Assembly (NCBI GenBank): GCA_965178125.1
Contig: OZ237751.1
Location: forward strand, 310,001-374,000
Direction: 5' to 3'
From: Bilabrum cf. latius
Lineage: Eukaryota > Bigyra: Bicosoecida > Bigyra > Bicosoecida
Length of the DNA stretch: 64,000 bases
Shown here: positions 22,601 through 37,600 of the stretch, in pieces
How the letters are laid out: each line of letters begins with the position of its first letter
Numbering within the stretch: the first letter of the stretch is position 1
Made by a program: the position numbers and the translations under genes
The notes under the pieces: model-generated
The model's database searches: none
What the model saw: only the letters and a program-made list of their open reading frames with translations
Told to the model about the DNA's origin: nothing

Positions 22601-25600
22601 CTCATCCGAGGAAGCCGCGCCGTTCGTGAATGCGTCTTCGAGCGTTCCGCGCAGCCCCACGGGCGGATCCAAAGAAATCTTGACGCATTCATGCAGCAGA
22701 GCAACGGGCATGCCACCCGCCGACGTGCCCGAATCCGGCCGGCTAGCTGAGGTTGAGGCGCTACTCGCCTGTACTGTTAGCAGCAGACGGAACTTCTGGT
22801 TGATCTTGGCAGGCAGAAGTGAGGCGCCGCCGCTGATCTCGTCTGCCGCAGTTGAGGGTCTCAGCTCTTGGTGCTCCCCAGTGGGCGAGCTGAAGCCGTC
22901 GGGGCTGTCGGCGTCTTCGTTGCCCGCATCTCCTCCGGCCGCCCTGCGTCCCTCTGCGCCGAACGGCTCGTCCGTACGAGCGGTCAGGCTCCGGCTGTTT
23001 AGGGTGCGCACGATGTCAGCGACAGTTTTCATGTACGAGCCGTACAGGTGGCAGTTCTCCAGGACGACCCAGCGACCCTCGGCAGCCGCTTGTGCGATGG
23101 CCATTGAGGCCACGGCCGCCCTGCCGTGCCCAAGGGATACGGTTGACACGTGCGCCCTGTTCTTGTGGGCAAGGGCGCGCAGCTGAGGGATTGGATCAGC
23201 TCCTTGCGCCAGTGTGATGAGCACTGGGTGCTTCGGGGACGATTCCGAGAGCGCGTCTGCGAGACTTGGTGCCTTTTGTCTGCCTAGCTGCTCGGAGACG
23301 TGCCTTGCCACAAAGGAGTTGAGGCCAGCTACGAGGGAGTGAGGGGCTAGCGACCGGGCCACGCACAGTCTGCCGATGTCACCGAGCTCTGTCAGGCCAG
23401 GTGGTAGCTGGGCTGACAGGGGGTCTCGGCTGCGCATGAACGACATCCAGGCCATGCGGTTCTGGCTCATGTGCTGCGGCAGCCACACGAGTGGGAGCAG
23501 ATCGGCAGCATGCGCAGGAAGCGAGCCCCCGGACATGCCAATCCCAGATGCGAGACCAGTGGCGCTCCCTGTCTCGTACCTCTTCAGTATCTCCAGAACG
23601 CTTCTGGCGGCTGCAGCGGAGCAGTCAATAGCGGCATTCCATTGCTAAGCCGTCAGCCACTCGGGTCTGTGCGCCGCTGGCGGGGGCAAAGAAGTCTACT
23701 AGCCGCTCGGGTCCGAGCTAGGAGGCGCATCTAGAGTTCTAACCTTGGGCTGAGCAGAAGATAAGGACCCCTAGTCGTCTTGCTTGCTCGAGGTAGCTTC
23801 TTGGCCCTACCGGCTGACTGCATCCTTTTGTCCCACTGAGGGAATCTCGGCCGATCGCACCTGCATAGCCGCCTGTAGGAACGCCACAGCAGAAACCGTA
23901 GCAGACGTGTGGCCCCCTAGATCCTTGGAAGCAATCTACTCCAGGGCAGCTGGGGCACCCGGGGGAGGTGCGCCGGACAGCAGGAAAGACAGGATAGAGT
24001 CTGGAACCATGAGGCTGTCCCGCAGGTGCACAAGCCGGAGGGACAGAAGGAAGGTGAACGACAAGCGGTCGGATTGCGGGAGAGCTCGCGTGACGATTTC
24101 GTTCACCGACTCGATCGCAATGTCGCTCGCCTCACTGAGCCGGCCCCGCAGGGTACCGTCCGGGTCGATCGCTTCCTGAGCGGTCTCCCTGTCAAAGTCG
24201 ATCTCGCGCTCGGCGTCATCGTGGGCGGGTCCCGCATGCTCCCTGGCGTACTCCTCCTCGCTATCATACTCTTCCCCGTCGCCGTCGCTGGCGCTCCCAG
24301 CAGACCGTCCTCGGGCCAGCCGGCGAGCCTGCTTCTCTGCCTCCTCTCGGATTTTCTTCTACTTGGACTCTTTCTCTCGCGTCACCTTTAGTGCCTCCAG
24401 CAGGCGACCCTCCAGCCACTGCAGCGGCCACTGGCAGAATGGCAGCCGACGTCCTACGTCAGACACCGAGAAAAACAACGAGGCACCCACTCGCGCCACG
24501 GGTGAGTACACCTCGCGGGCGGTGTCGATGCGCTCCTCGGTCACCACAGCCGCCTTCTGCTTCTCCATGACCTCATCAGCGAGCCCCTTGGACTCAGTAA
24601 GCGCGTCGACCGCCTTGGAGTTGTCCAGGAGCGCACCTTGGTCGTCTCCACTCAGCAAACCAAGGATCCGGTCCTCAATAGCGCGAAGCTTGGCACGGTT
24701 CGCCGCGGATTCCATCACAATCCGCTGTTTGGCACGATCCAGGTTCGGCCTGTCTGCGCGTACCACCGCTGAAAGCAGCTAGTCCCTGAGACCATCCCAG
24801 GTGACGCTGAACTCTACCACTGTGACCAGTGTCTGCGTCTCTGCCGACAACCGCAGAGCTGATGACGACGACTTGGTCAAGAGGTAGAGGCGGAATCCCT
24901 TGGCGTAGTCGATGGTGCTGCCACCGACCTGGACGGTGTGCCTGCCACCCTGGCTGCGCACGTTGTGTCGAAGCAAGGGCTCCAGCCATGCCGGCAAGTC
25001 GACCTCCTTACGGCCTGTGTCCTTAATTCTGACTGCACTGGAGGACCTGTTGTGGCTGCCTCCATCCATCGCTACAGCTTGCCCCACGCCCTCCAACAGT
25101 ATCGGCATGCCCAGCTGCACTGCCGTTTCCACCCGACGGACGGCATCCCTTGCGTTGATATCAACGATGATGGGTTCTCGGCTATCTCCCCTCTCCATTG
25201 ACATGATCCACTTGCGAGCCTGGTTCTAAGGATCTACAAGCAGGGGCCAGCGCCGAGCATTGGTGGTGATCAGTGCACTCTCAATCGAGGTGGGGTCCGG
25301 CGGCAAACCTGCGATGGTCCACTGCTGCAACTGCACCGGGTCGCCGAGCACCCGCTCTAGCACACCCGATGCCCGTGACCCTGAGCTCGAGCCATCACCG
25401 CCACCAGTCACGCCCGGCACCGAGATTCCCACTCCGGACTGCAGCACTTGGTCAAACCAACTCTAGATCGTGCGAGACCGCACCTCGCCCGGAAACGGGC
25501 CCATGTAGGCGATAGTCGCAGCAGATACCAGCACATCGCCGACGTAGTGCCTTAGCTTCTTGTCAAGAGATCGTGCCTCCTCAACCCACCTCTGAGCCTC

Positions 25601-28600
25601 GCTGCCGAGCTGCTGCACAAGCTGCCTGGCTCTCTACAGCTTGAGGTTGGTCAGGCGCACCTCGTCCTCCAGCTGCTGCTTCCTCTGCTTGGAGGCGCGC
25701 AGCTTGGCCGCGAGGGCTCCCAGTCTCTCCTCTACCTTGGCCAGCTCAGCTTCTTTCTCGCGCAAGGAAGCAGCCACACGCGCGTGCTCTGCCTCTGCCT
25801 CCTCGAGCCTGGCCTACTTCGGCCTGATGACCTGCAGGCTGTTGTGGTATGCCACGATCGCTCGCACCCAGGATGCTAATCCGTGTGCTGCCATGGACAC
25901 ACTCCTTAGCCGGCTGGGCTCGAACTCTGGCGACTCGATCAGGGGGCGCACTTGCCTCACCACGGAGTCCGAAATTTTGTCTCGGTTGTACTCGAGCAGT
26001 TTCTAGATGAATCGAGCGTCGGCGAGGAGGTTCTTCTGGGCGCTCTGCCAGTAGTCAAGCTTTACATGGGCCGGGTCGTGCGGCAGCGGGTCCGGGACCC
26101 TTTGTGGTGGCTTCTTGAACATGATGCAGACCGCCTGCATTACCAGCCGCACTCCGTCGGGGGGTGACGTCATCGTGCGTACCTCCGTGATATCTTGTCG
26201 CCGGAGCGAATTGACCGCATGCTCTGCAGCCCTGAGCTGAGGCATGGCCGCCGCCAGGTCCGCCTCGCACTCTTGCTGTATGGCTCTGGCCTCGTCCGCC
26301 TTGGCTGTTGCCGCCCTGTTTTCTCGAGCGACCTGCGCCCTGACCTTTTCAACCGAGCGAGTCTCACGCTCGATCTCGCGCATAACAGCTTCTGTCTCCT
26401 CGCGGTTCTACTGCAGATGAGGCTTCAGCGACTGCAGCTGCTTGCTCATGGTTGTCACGGCCATGGCCGTTTGTTCAAGCCGCTTGATTCCTGCGATGTA
26501 CCTGTCTCGTGCACCCCTTAGATCCTTTGCTTTCTATTTGAGAAGGCGTTTGAAGATGAAAGTCAGCTGCAAGAACCCCGATGGTGACACGTAAACGACC
26601 TCCCCTGTGGCCCTGCGATGCGCTCGAGCCACAACCAGAGCATTCTCGTGGATCCACGAACACAGGCGCATCACCTCGGCGGTGCGCTTGCCTGTCCCTC
26701 CAGTCGGAAGGCCACGGTCTCGTGCCACCTTCGCCTCCGATTCAGTTCTTTCAATGCCCCCTTCTTCTCCCCCATCTGCATCGTCAGACCCATCTTCACC
26801 AGCCTTGGATTCCTATGCTCCAGCAGAGCCGCCGGACGAGGCGGCTGCAGCGGCAGCCCCTTGGTCCACAATCTTCTGCGAGGTTGCGCCAAGCTTCACC
26901 ACATCTTGTTGCGCCGTCTCTGGTGGGCTTAGCTGCCGCACAGACGACTACAGCAGCGAGAAAGCCACGGCAGTTAGTCCGTCGCTGGGCCACGGCTCCA
27001 TCCAGTTGATGGCGCAGCAGGCCGACAGGGAGGGGTACTGCAGCAAAGCTCGCCGGAGCGAGTCACCGGTCGGACTCATGCACAGCACAATGTGCAGGTG
27101 GTCGCGCACGTGGTCCACAAAGAACTGGTAGCACTCAGAGACGCCCAGGTCACGAGAGGCAGAGAGGCGGGCAGCAGCCGCGCTGAGCAGGCCGATGCCG
27201 CTAGATGCCCCCGCACCACCGTCACCGCCCCCATCTCCGCCCACGTACGCGGACTCGTCTGTGATGTCGTGCACTCCAGCGATGCCTCCAGCCCGCCCGT
27301 CGGCGTACGCCGTCAGACTCGCAGACTGCTTCGCACGCATCTTGGCTCGCGCCATCGGTCGCATCTTCTCGGCGATCACTCCCTTCTCACCAGGAGAGAA
27401 CAAGTCCGGCACGTCACCGGTAGACAGAAGGGCATTGAGATCCTCGAGAACAAACGTGTGCCTCAGTTGCGCCTCAGACAGCAGCAGCACAGTGGAGCCG
27501 CTGTGCTGTGACCCACCGTCGCCACCAGCCCCGCCCGAGCCCCCTTCCATTGCGTCAGCAACTGCAGACTCTGGCCCACCCGCCACAGATGTACCAGCCT
27601 TCTCTAGGATAGACTTCAGATCGTCTCTCCACTCTGCTAGGCCGTACTGGCCACTTGATTCTACTTGCACGATCTCATGCCCGCCCATGTACGCCGCCAA
27701 GCGACACAAGCTGGCCCTGCCAGAGCCTGGCAGACCAACGAGCAACGCATGCCCGCCCGGCATCTTGAGCACTCGTGCGATCCTGGCGCAGTGCTGCACG
27801 GCATACCGAAACAAAGTCAGTGGCATGGGCTGCTGGCTGATGGCATTGTAGTCGTGCAAAAATGCGTTCATGATCTGCCGCACGCTGCCCATCCCGTCCC
27901 AGGCCAACAGCTCGGAGGGAGCCAGGTCACCTGCAGATCGATCACCACTTGCAGCTCGAGCATCGATGTCGTTCAGGAGCTTCTCTTGCGCCTGACGGGC
28001 CTGCAGTAGGCGACGGCGGCGGGCTGCTTTCTCTCGCTATGTGCCAGCGATATGAGAGAGATCTGCGGCTGCCCTGCCACTCTTCTGGCGCTGTCTGGCC
28101 GCATTCAGCCCGGCTCCTGAAGCCGACGGGCCGGACGGCCCTCCCTTGCCCTGTTCTGCTGACTGTTCCGCAATTTCCAGCTGCATCATGCCAATGGAGC
28201 TTCCAGTCGTCCTGACGGGCAGCTCCTTGTAGTCTCCGCTTTGCTGTTCTCCTCCGATGAGTGCGGCTGCGATGCCCTCCGATTCGCTGGCACCAGCACT
28301 ACCACCGCCCTCTACCATGAGTCCAACGGCGGCTGCATCGTGAGAGTCTTCGCCTCCCACTACACCAAAGTCACCGAACATGAGGTCACTCATTTCCTCG
28401 AACGTGTCAACACGGTTGTCACCATCTGAGTCGAGATGGGCCAGCAGCCTGTCGGGGTCCTCAGAGAAGGTCGACCGTAGGATGGCGCGAGCGAAAGACG
28501 CCACCATGTGACGGTCTCCATCGTCCACCAGCCGATCGCCGAACACTCGGAGTGACTCGTGCGTCCATGCCCTCGTGATCACGGCGGTATCGTTGCCCAC

Positions 28601-31600
28601 TGCGGAAGATGGCACCATCATAATACCGAATACTACGCGCGCCACGTCCCTGAGGTTGAAGGTGTAGTGCGCCTTGGCTGGTGTTGGAGGCAGGGCCTCC
28701 TTCACCTTCCGGAAGAGCTGCACGGACCCTGAAACGATGGGCCGCGTCATCTTCCGGATCCGATCCGAGTAACCATGCTGGGAGAAGTGCCACGATACGA
28801 TGGACGTAAAAATACGCGTTAGCGTCACGTCGTCAGAGGCCGGCACACCTACCGTGTGCACCTGTCGGAGCAGTCTCCGAGACACCTGTTGTCTGCCGCC
28901 GCCAGGTGGTCCCATAGCACCGATGACCAGCGTATCCTCGATTCGCTGGAATGTCGCTCCCCGTTTCACTGAGAACCATCCGCCGTGTGATAGCAGCTGT
29001 GTGATGAGCTCGAGCGGCGGACAGGCGCCAGAGATCGAGTCACGAGTGGGCAGGTTCATGTCATCTACAAAAACGAGCAAGCTGTGGTGCTGCGGCCCGC
29101 CGCCTGCACCCCCGTCTTGCGGGTCGCCCGACTCGCCGCCCGCGGCAAGACCGGGACCAAGCCGGCCAGGACCGCGAGGCACCAGCGCAGATTCCACTGC
29201 GTTCTGCACGGCACTCGCCTCGGTGCCAGAGCTGAAGGCAAGCGGCAAGCTGTAGAACGTTCGCTTCACCTTCGGCGCCGCTTGCCCGGTCTAACCCATG
29301 GACGAAGACACTCCAGCCAGCCATCCGCTCGCATCATCCCTTGCAGATGCAGCCCCAAGGCCACGAAGCCTCCGGAGCAGGACCAGCCCGCCTGTATGTC
29401 GCATCTGCCTGGACACAACACTGCCTCTGGACGACAAGGGGTCGGCTGCACTCAGCCCCATCGCGTGTGACATGCCCTCCGGGTCAACATCGGCCATGTC
29501 CCTGGCGTATGCCTCGTCCTCGGCATCTTCGCCCTGCTGCGGCAGGTGCGAATACGACTGCTGCTAGTGTTGCGTGCCGCTGGCCGATGTTCCGGCGATT
29601 GCTTGGCCTCCACGCACAAGGCTTGCGCCTGTGTGAACAGCCCCGCCACTCGCAGGATCCTCAGCCTCCTGCTCGCTGGCAGCCGCAGCCAGGGCAGCTG
29701 CCGACGCTACACCCATGCCTCTCGCGATTTGCGACAGACGTTGACGCAAGCAAACTGTCTTGCCCGTGCCAGTCGGACCCACGAAAACAATAGAATGCCC
29801 CCTGACTATGGCTGCATCCAGCAGCCAGGTCATGCAAGCGGTATCACCGGTTGGCACCACCAGCTGCGAGGGAGAGATGAGCTGGTTCTTGCCGTGACCC
29901 GCAACACTCAGTCCCAGGCTGGAGTCGACCAGGGAGTCCCACTATACCCACTATCCGAGGCCCTGCGTGCTCAGCTTGTACTCGAAGACAGACCCTCCCT
30001 GTGGGAATGGCTAGGCCACCTTGCGTCTCCGCTGGCCCTGCTGGGCAGAAGTGCCAGCCAGTGCGCTTCGAAGCCAAGCATCGAATCGAGCTCTACCGGA
30101 TGCATCCAGGTGTCCTCCAACCGACCACACAAGAGAAAACAAGAAGGACATCTCCAGGTAGCCGTGAAGCTCTTCTTGCGACATCCCGGGCCAAGTTTTC
30201 TGCATGCCGTCACCGTCTCCGTGCGTGCTCAGCTCCGGTTCGCCACCTGCCGCACTTGAGGCAGGATGTTCCTGCCCGTCATTGGCCCCACTAAAAAGCA
30301 TCTCAGCGTTGCGGTCCTCTTGTTTGATAATTTCTGCGGCATTGGCTGCCAGGTGAGCCCTGCTCATGCGCCTCCCCCCGCGTCCTGACTGGCCTACCCT
30401 GCCTGCTTGGAAGCTGCCGCCAGCACCTGCCGACATCGAAGACACGGCTTGCATGGCCTTGTCGGGCACTTGCTCGCGGAACAGAGAGGCCAGCATGGAC
30501 ACCATAGACGAGGCCAAGGCCACCTCGCTGAGCGAGCCCAGCGGCATGTAGCTGCTGTCGCCAAGGCCTCCTGTCCCGGTCTCGAACCTGCGCTTGCTGC
30601 TCCCACCGCTGCCCGTCAGCAGAGCGATGGCTGCGGCCGTTTCCTCTGCAGTAGGGGCGGGCTAATCTCCACCGTGCGCAAAATCTCGCTGCATCACAGT
30701 GGCAGCATCCGCTGCGGAGTGCTCGAATGTGTTCCGCCGTGCGCCATCTCCAGACAAAGGGTCCCGCAGTAGCGCCGACCCGTGCCCCGTGGCCTTCACT
30801 CCCATGGCCCGCCGCAGCACAGCTCCAGGCAACAGCTCGTTGATGTCCTCCTCACCGCCATCGCCCCCGGCGCCCTGCCCGTGTTGACCCGCCCCGCGGT
30901 GCACCGAGGCTACTGCGGCGGTGGCGGCGTTGGCGGCGCCCTACACCTCGTCATCGAAGTCGTCTTGAGAGCTTGACCCGGCGTCCCTGCGGCCTGCAGA
31001 GCCCGTCAGTACCAGTCGGACGGCGGGATCGAACAACCACTGGAAGAGCTCAAGTAGCACGGCGGCATTCTCGGGATGTGCCAGCACGGGCGGTAGCTAG
31101 TCCAGCCAGGACGCCACGACAGGCCTCCAGCCAACCCTCCACTTCTCGAAGTAGACCATGGCGCATCGACTCACCGTCGCCGGCGATGCTGCCGCCAAGG
31201 ATTCGGTCTCGAAGACCAGCTGCATGCGGTTGTGCAGTGGCAGCACCTCACCGCTGGACAGGCAGAGGATCTTGCTATCGTCCAGCACGGAGTTCAAGTT
31301 CTCCATCCAGGCCGAGTCTACGGTGCCGTCGAGCACCAGCCACTTCCGACGCGCCTCCTTGTCAGCAGCCGTTGCTGCTCTTCGGAAAATGGCCGCAAGC
31401 AACCCGTCGGTCCATTCTTGACTCGTGGGGTCGTGTTTGCCATACAGCTGCTCCAGCGAAACCGCCCGAGGACTGAGTGAGAATGCATCCACGGGGAGCT
31501 CAGGCGGGGGGCTCGGCACGATCTCGCGCGTGGGGTATGAGCCGTCTTCTAAAGGCTCCATGGTCTTGTCGGGGACGTGGAGGCCCTTGCCATTGGTTGC

Positions 31601-34600
31601 CGCGAGGACAGCCTGTCGCAGCACGCTGCGCCCAGGGAGGGGAGCACCGGGTCCGCTGCGAGCCACTGCGCTTGCCAACGCAAACGCAATAGCTGGATTC
31701 TCAATGTGGTTGCCGCTGGCCCAGTCGTTGTAGGTATGGTCCAAAGCCTGCTGCAGCACGCGAAGCGCGGTAGTCTTACCGCTCGAAGCAGCGCCCACCA
31801 GCATAATCCCATGCCTCACCTGCATGGTAGAATGCAGCTGAGCGGCCTTCTCTGCGATGGCTGGCTGCGGCTGCAGGCCCAGCCGCATCATGGACTGACC
31901 AACAGCAGGTAAGATGGGCAGGGGCACCCACTTGTGCTAATCCTGCACTTCGGTGATGGAGCCGCGCTGGCCCTTCTTCTTGCCGCGTGCGGAGGACTCG
32001 GCACCACCCTCATCGCCGTCATCCTGCTGTTTCAAATGGTCGGTGCCCGCTCCACTAGTGGACGTCAATGCGCCTGGGGCTGCCTTGGGGAACAAGTCCC
32101 TGAGAATGTCCCGGAACAGGGGAAGGTCTCTGGCAAGCAGCTTGGGCTCGTTGGTCTCGCGTAGCGCGTGCAGTACCAGGTCCGCCTCGAAATCGTCCGT
32201 CTCCTGAGACCTCCTCGAGCTGCGACCTACGGACGTGTCCGGCAGAGCAGAGGGACTCACTCGAGAGTGGTCGTGGATGCTAGCCTCCTGCAGCCCCTGG
32301 AATAGAGAGTCCTGTCCGAGTTCGTCGGATACGAGCGTCGCTCGTTTGAGGCTGCCTGCGGTCCGCAAAGTGGCGATGACAGCCCGCATGCCGTAGTCAT
32401 ACGCGGCTTGCTGGGAGAGCTGCTCACTGGCCATGCGATACGCCGTGACGATCCTCGATGACAGCGCCCTGGCGTGAAGGTAGCCTTCACTGAATAGCAG
32501 GATTTCAGCAATGAGGGCATAGTCTGGGACCACCATGGCCACGGGCCGGAAGAGGGCCTTGAGGTTGTCGGGCAGCTCCGTGCGGCCGGCATACCCAGGG
32601 TTCATCGTAATGAAGACGCCCGTTGTACGAACGAGTCTCACCTGCACACCTTCCACCGTTACGTGCTTGTCGAAGCCAGCGACTGCCTGCTGCACTGCCA
32701 TGATTTGCTGCGCCACCACGGACAGCGTGGAGACGCCGATCCGGTTAAACTCGTCGAAGCATGCCCACGCACCAGTGGCGGCAAGCCCACAGAAGAACTT
32801 GCCCATAGCACCGACGTCTAGACCCTCCGAGCAGTTGAACACAACGCACTGCCTGCCCAGGCTCTTTGAAAGATCCTTGACGCTCTCTGTCTTGCCAGTG
32901 CCGGCCGGGCCCTCCGGGGCGCCGCCCAAGTTCAGGTGCAGCGCGGCAGTGAGCGTTCTGTAGCACCTGTCTGTGAGCGGCGTGATGACCAATCGGCTCG
33001 ATGTGCCCAGGTACTCCCAGGTGTATGGAAGCTGTGCAGAGACCATCGTGAGGGCATACCTATCGTACTTCTCGCGACGGGAGGCACTTCTAGCTCCAAC
33101 GTGCCTGCCGCTTCTTGAGATCGAAGGCATGCCACCTGCCAGCTGGGCCGGATTAAAGCCACCCACAGATTCTCGACGCCGCCGTCGCACGGCGTCGGCT
33201 CTTGCTTTACCGCCACTGGCTTGTACGGTCGCCAACCGGCTAGCGTTTGAAGAATCGCCAATGTCTTGCTCAACTTCGTACTCGTGGTCGTCACCAGGGT
33301 ACCAATAGTGCCTCAGCTGCACCTGCCAGTCGAACGCATCGCGATCTTCGACTTTGCCCTTGTACAGCTTTCCTGCGATATCTTTGGAGTGCACGTCCAG
33401 CACAAGCAACGACGACAGCGTGGCCCGCTGCAGCGACGGCAGCTGCCCCCTCACGAGCCTGACTAGGTCCTCGATTCCCACGGAGCAGCGCCTGTAGAAC
33501 TTCGACAGGTGGGCCCTGGCTGATTCTTCGGCCTTCTGCGTGATAGCATCCGCCGTGGCCTGCTCCAGCACGCTCATTCGGGCCTTTGAGGACTTGGATG
33601 CTTTGCTGCGCGTGCTCTATCGGCTGCCCCCGGCTCTGCCAGTTGCCGCGGCTTCCGCCTCATCGAGTGCTTGCTAACCGGCGCTTGCTGCTGCTCGCAT
33701 AGCCTCTTCGGCTTCCTGGGTGAAGGCAATCTGGGAGGCAGCCAAGACTGCCTGCTGGGGCCAGCGGAGAACCCACTGCTTCCGTGGAGTCTTGGCATAG
33801 TCTTCAAGAGCTTCGCCGGTCAGGGCACGCACAGTTCCCCGCATGGAGGCCTCGAGCTGGGAGAGCCACGCCTCCACAGCGCCCCGGCTGGCAGTTGTAT
33901 CCACAGGTTTGCGCAGCAGCAACGCCTCCCGGCTCTTGGCAACCATGCTGGACACCACGCACGCCTTCCCGGATTTTGAGGAGCCGCCATCGAGCATGGA
34001 AGAGTCGCTGTCGAGTCGCCCACGACCCCACCCATCCACTGACTCTACTTTGCTCCTGTCTCGCGAGGCCGCCTCATCGGCTGCCTTAGTCTCCTCGTCC
34101 TGAATGCCACCCTTCGCTATGGCCGCAACAGCCATGCCGGCCCGCTTGGCTTCTGCTTGGGAGAGGGTTTCGTTGTCGAACAGCAGAGTGTCTATCCCAG
34201 CAAAGCACTTGCTGAGGTGTGGCAGCACCCGCATTGGGTCGTCTGTCTCGGACAGAATCTCCAAGATCTCGTCGTTCGACAAGAAGAAGAAGCGCGGAAA
34301 GGCCTGTCGCTTTCGCCGCAGGTACTCTGCGACACCATTCCGGATGTCTTCCAGGACCGCCTCTGCCTCCTCTAGGCGAGTTGTCACTCGATCATCCTTG
34401 AAAGCTTTGTGCGCCAGGTTCTCTCGCTGGCACAGGGCCGCCACGGTGCGCCAGTGGTCGTCCACGAGATCGAACTTGGCGGCCTCGGTCGGCATTTGCC
34501 TGTGGATGTCGGCGCTCGAGAAGACCTTCTAGAAGTGCACCCAGGCTTTCTGCACCTCGAGCCACTGCGACAGAACCCGCTTGCTCTTGGCAAGGAAGTC

Positions 34601-37600
34601 CGCATGACGAGTGAGACGGTCCTGCACTGGTGCCGCGTGCGGCGAGCCACGCATGGTCTACGTTCGCACCGTGTGGTCGGTGATTGTGGTCATGAGGGCG
34701 TCGGCATGCTCGCCCTGCATGACGGAAACACCAGTCTCGGTATGCGCCTTGAGGCCCAGAGTCATCTGCTGCCACTCGGACTCCATCTGATCAAGTGCCC
34801 TCTCGATGGAGTGCTCTCGCGTTGCGGCATCGCTCACGATCTGCAGGGCGGGTAAAAACTCATCGAGGCCCAGGTCCAGCAGGCGCTGCAGGTCCCAGCC
34901 ACCGGTGGGCCGAATGCGCACCCGCACCACGTCAGACACGGCCTCCCAGTGCCGATCCCGCATCCCTGGATTGCACATGACGTGCAGCAGGGCAAGGTTT
35001 GTCCGGAACTTGTCCATCTTACCGGCGAGCTAGTCTGCAACATCGGCGGCCAGAGGGGCAACCTTGCGCAGCGCACGGCCGAGCCGATCCCCGGTGCGAT
35101 ACAGCCGATCCACGTCCGCAGACACGGCGTCAGCGTCAAGGGTAAATATGTTACCTCGCTGCCACCTTTGAAGACTGGCATCCACCTCCTGCACCCCATT
35201 CCAAAGGGCAAGGTATGGCGCCAGGCGAGCGCGGTTCTGCGTCACCTCCTTGAAATCAGTGGTGGCAAAGCCGAGCAAGTCTTCCTCCTCGTGGACCCGC
35301 ATCACGTCCAGGTCTGCCTGCTGCAGCCGCTGCACGATGCCGTCGAGCGCTTGCGTGTACTCTCGGAATCGATCCCAGTCGTTGCAACCCTGAAACTCGT
35401 CAATTCTCAGCCTAAGCGACTCCATCGTCTTCCTTACGTTAGATCGCAGCTGCCTCAGCCGCTGCTCCGCCCTCGACCTGAACCCGGTCAGGGTTTCGCT
35501 AGACCTCTGGATGATCTCGTCGATACCGTCGCGCTGGGCAGCCACCTTGCGTGCCCCATCCAGACACTGCACAGAGATAGCATGGTCGTGCTTGAACAGG
35601 AAGTTGAGCAGCCCACGGGCAGCCTCCCCGTGCTTCTCGAGTTCAGGCAACTGCTGGGAGATGGCCGTCTCCAGCGAGGTCTCGCCACGAACCAGATCCA
35701 CAGAGCTGCCTGGCGGGTGCAACAGCCTGCTAGACAGGGTGCTGTATCTCCTAGAGATATCCTGATAGGCTGTCACGCACCACTCTTCCACGTACTCGAG
35801 CACCATTCCGATGAGAGCATCTGCAGCACCGAGGAGCGAGCGGTTCATGCTGCCGCACTCCACCAGGATCATATCCAAGGGGAGCTCATCAGGAGCGCCA
35901 AGGCCTGACTGGATGTCGTCTCTCGCAGCGCGGTACTGCTCGATGGTTTTGTTGCAGTCCTCCAGTGACGGCTTGCTGGCCAGGAAATCCCTAAGGTCGT
36001 GCTCTTCGCGCAGAAGGAACTCGTACGGGGCGTACAGCTCAAGGAGGGCTGCAGCGTCCTACAGGTTGCGACGAACGATGTGTCGTACGAGCTAACGAGC
36101 CCTCGATACCGTCTCATCGTGCATGGAAAGACCCCAGAGGTATCTACGGGTACTGGCCACGGAGCCCTCCCTGCCGTCCTGCAGCGTCGACACATGGTCG
36201 ATGCCGCTCCCTGCCGCAGACTGCGATGCCCCCAAGGCCGACCCAAGGGCACCAGACTCTACCATGCGCTACACCCTAGCGGCCTTGTAGCCAGGGTACG
36301 GTCGGAGATGATGAGGCCCGTCCCTAATGCCGCCCGCAGCTTCCTCGGCGGTAGTTGCGGGGGCACCCTGAGACGAGGGTGGCTGCACGGCAAGCGGGGG
36401 TGCCTCCCGGAAAGACTGCTCGAAGCCGGCAGGGTTGGTGACCCATGCCGGGTTGTTGCTGTTGCGCATGCTAGTGTTGCCCCTGCTGGCGCCATCCACG
36501 TCGTTGTCTTCCTTCCAAAGCCCAGACGCCCTCAGGTGAAGCGCGGGGAAACCGTTCGTGGCTCCAACGACAGAATCGAAGACGCGGAGCACCGCAGCCT
36601 CCACTTCCTCAGGCGACGGTCTCAGACAAAATCTCAGGCGAGATCCCTCGTCCTTCGAGTGCTTCGTAGATCCAGAGTGGATGGAAGACAGGTCATCGAG
36701 GGCGTGACCCTCCTCCTCGTCGCGCTGGTCGGGGCCACCAGACAGCCGCCTGCCGGAGGCACCGAGCTCGTCACTCACGCCATCTGTGGGCGGCTCGAAG
36801 TGGCTGTGGAAGGAGTCCGCATCTCCAAAGAAGGAGCCATTCTCAGAGTCGCCGTCACCTCGGCTGCCCTCGCTTTCAGTCCCATCCCGACCATGCCTGT
36901 GACTCGGGAGAGGCTCTTCGGCCCTGAGGTGCACAAGGAACGCAGGCCGCTGAGCAGCCGTACGGAGGGAGGCAAAGGCACGACTAGCCCCCGGCACACC
37001 CCGCACAGATGGACCACCAGTAGCGGATACTTCGTCTCTAACCTCCTGCGGATCCTGAGAGAAGATGCTCTCCATGATGTTCCGCACTCGAGCGGCATCC
37101 TGACCAAGAGACGCAGCCAGGTCCACTGAATCCTCGTAGCCGTCCTGGTCCGCGAGCACGATACCTTCCTCATCCTCAACTGGCCACGCAGTCGCAGCGT
37201 CACCCGGCACAGCAGCGCGGCTTGCGGCAGCCTGCGTTCCCATGCTCTTGGCTCGCTTCAGCGTGGGGCCAGCGGCCGCTCTACGCTCAGACTCGTACTC
37301 CCCTGGCAACGGGCGCTGCACCCTGCAAGCCCGAACCGCCGCTTCCAATCCAGCCATCTCTATGGCGAGCTGCCGCTGGCCGTCAATGATTGCCTGCAGC
37401 ACCTCCGCTCGCACGCCCACCTCCCTAGAGACCTCCACAGGCAGGCGGCCACGCAGCGCCGTGGCAGGCCGGTCCCTCGGGTCCTATGGAGGCACGAAGC
37501 CGTTGGTGCGCGGCACGGCTTGTTCGATGAGCCCCTCCGCAAACCGATCGCCCAGCACGGCTCGCAGCACGTTCTCTCGAGACAATGCGGGGGTAAGCAG

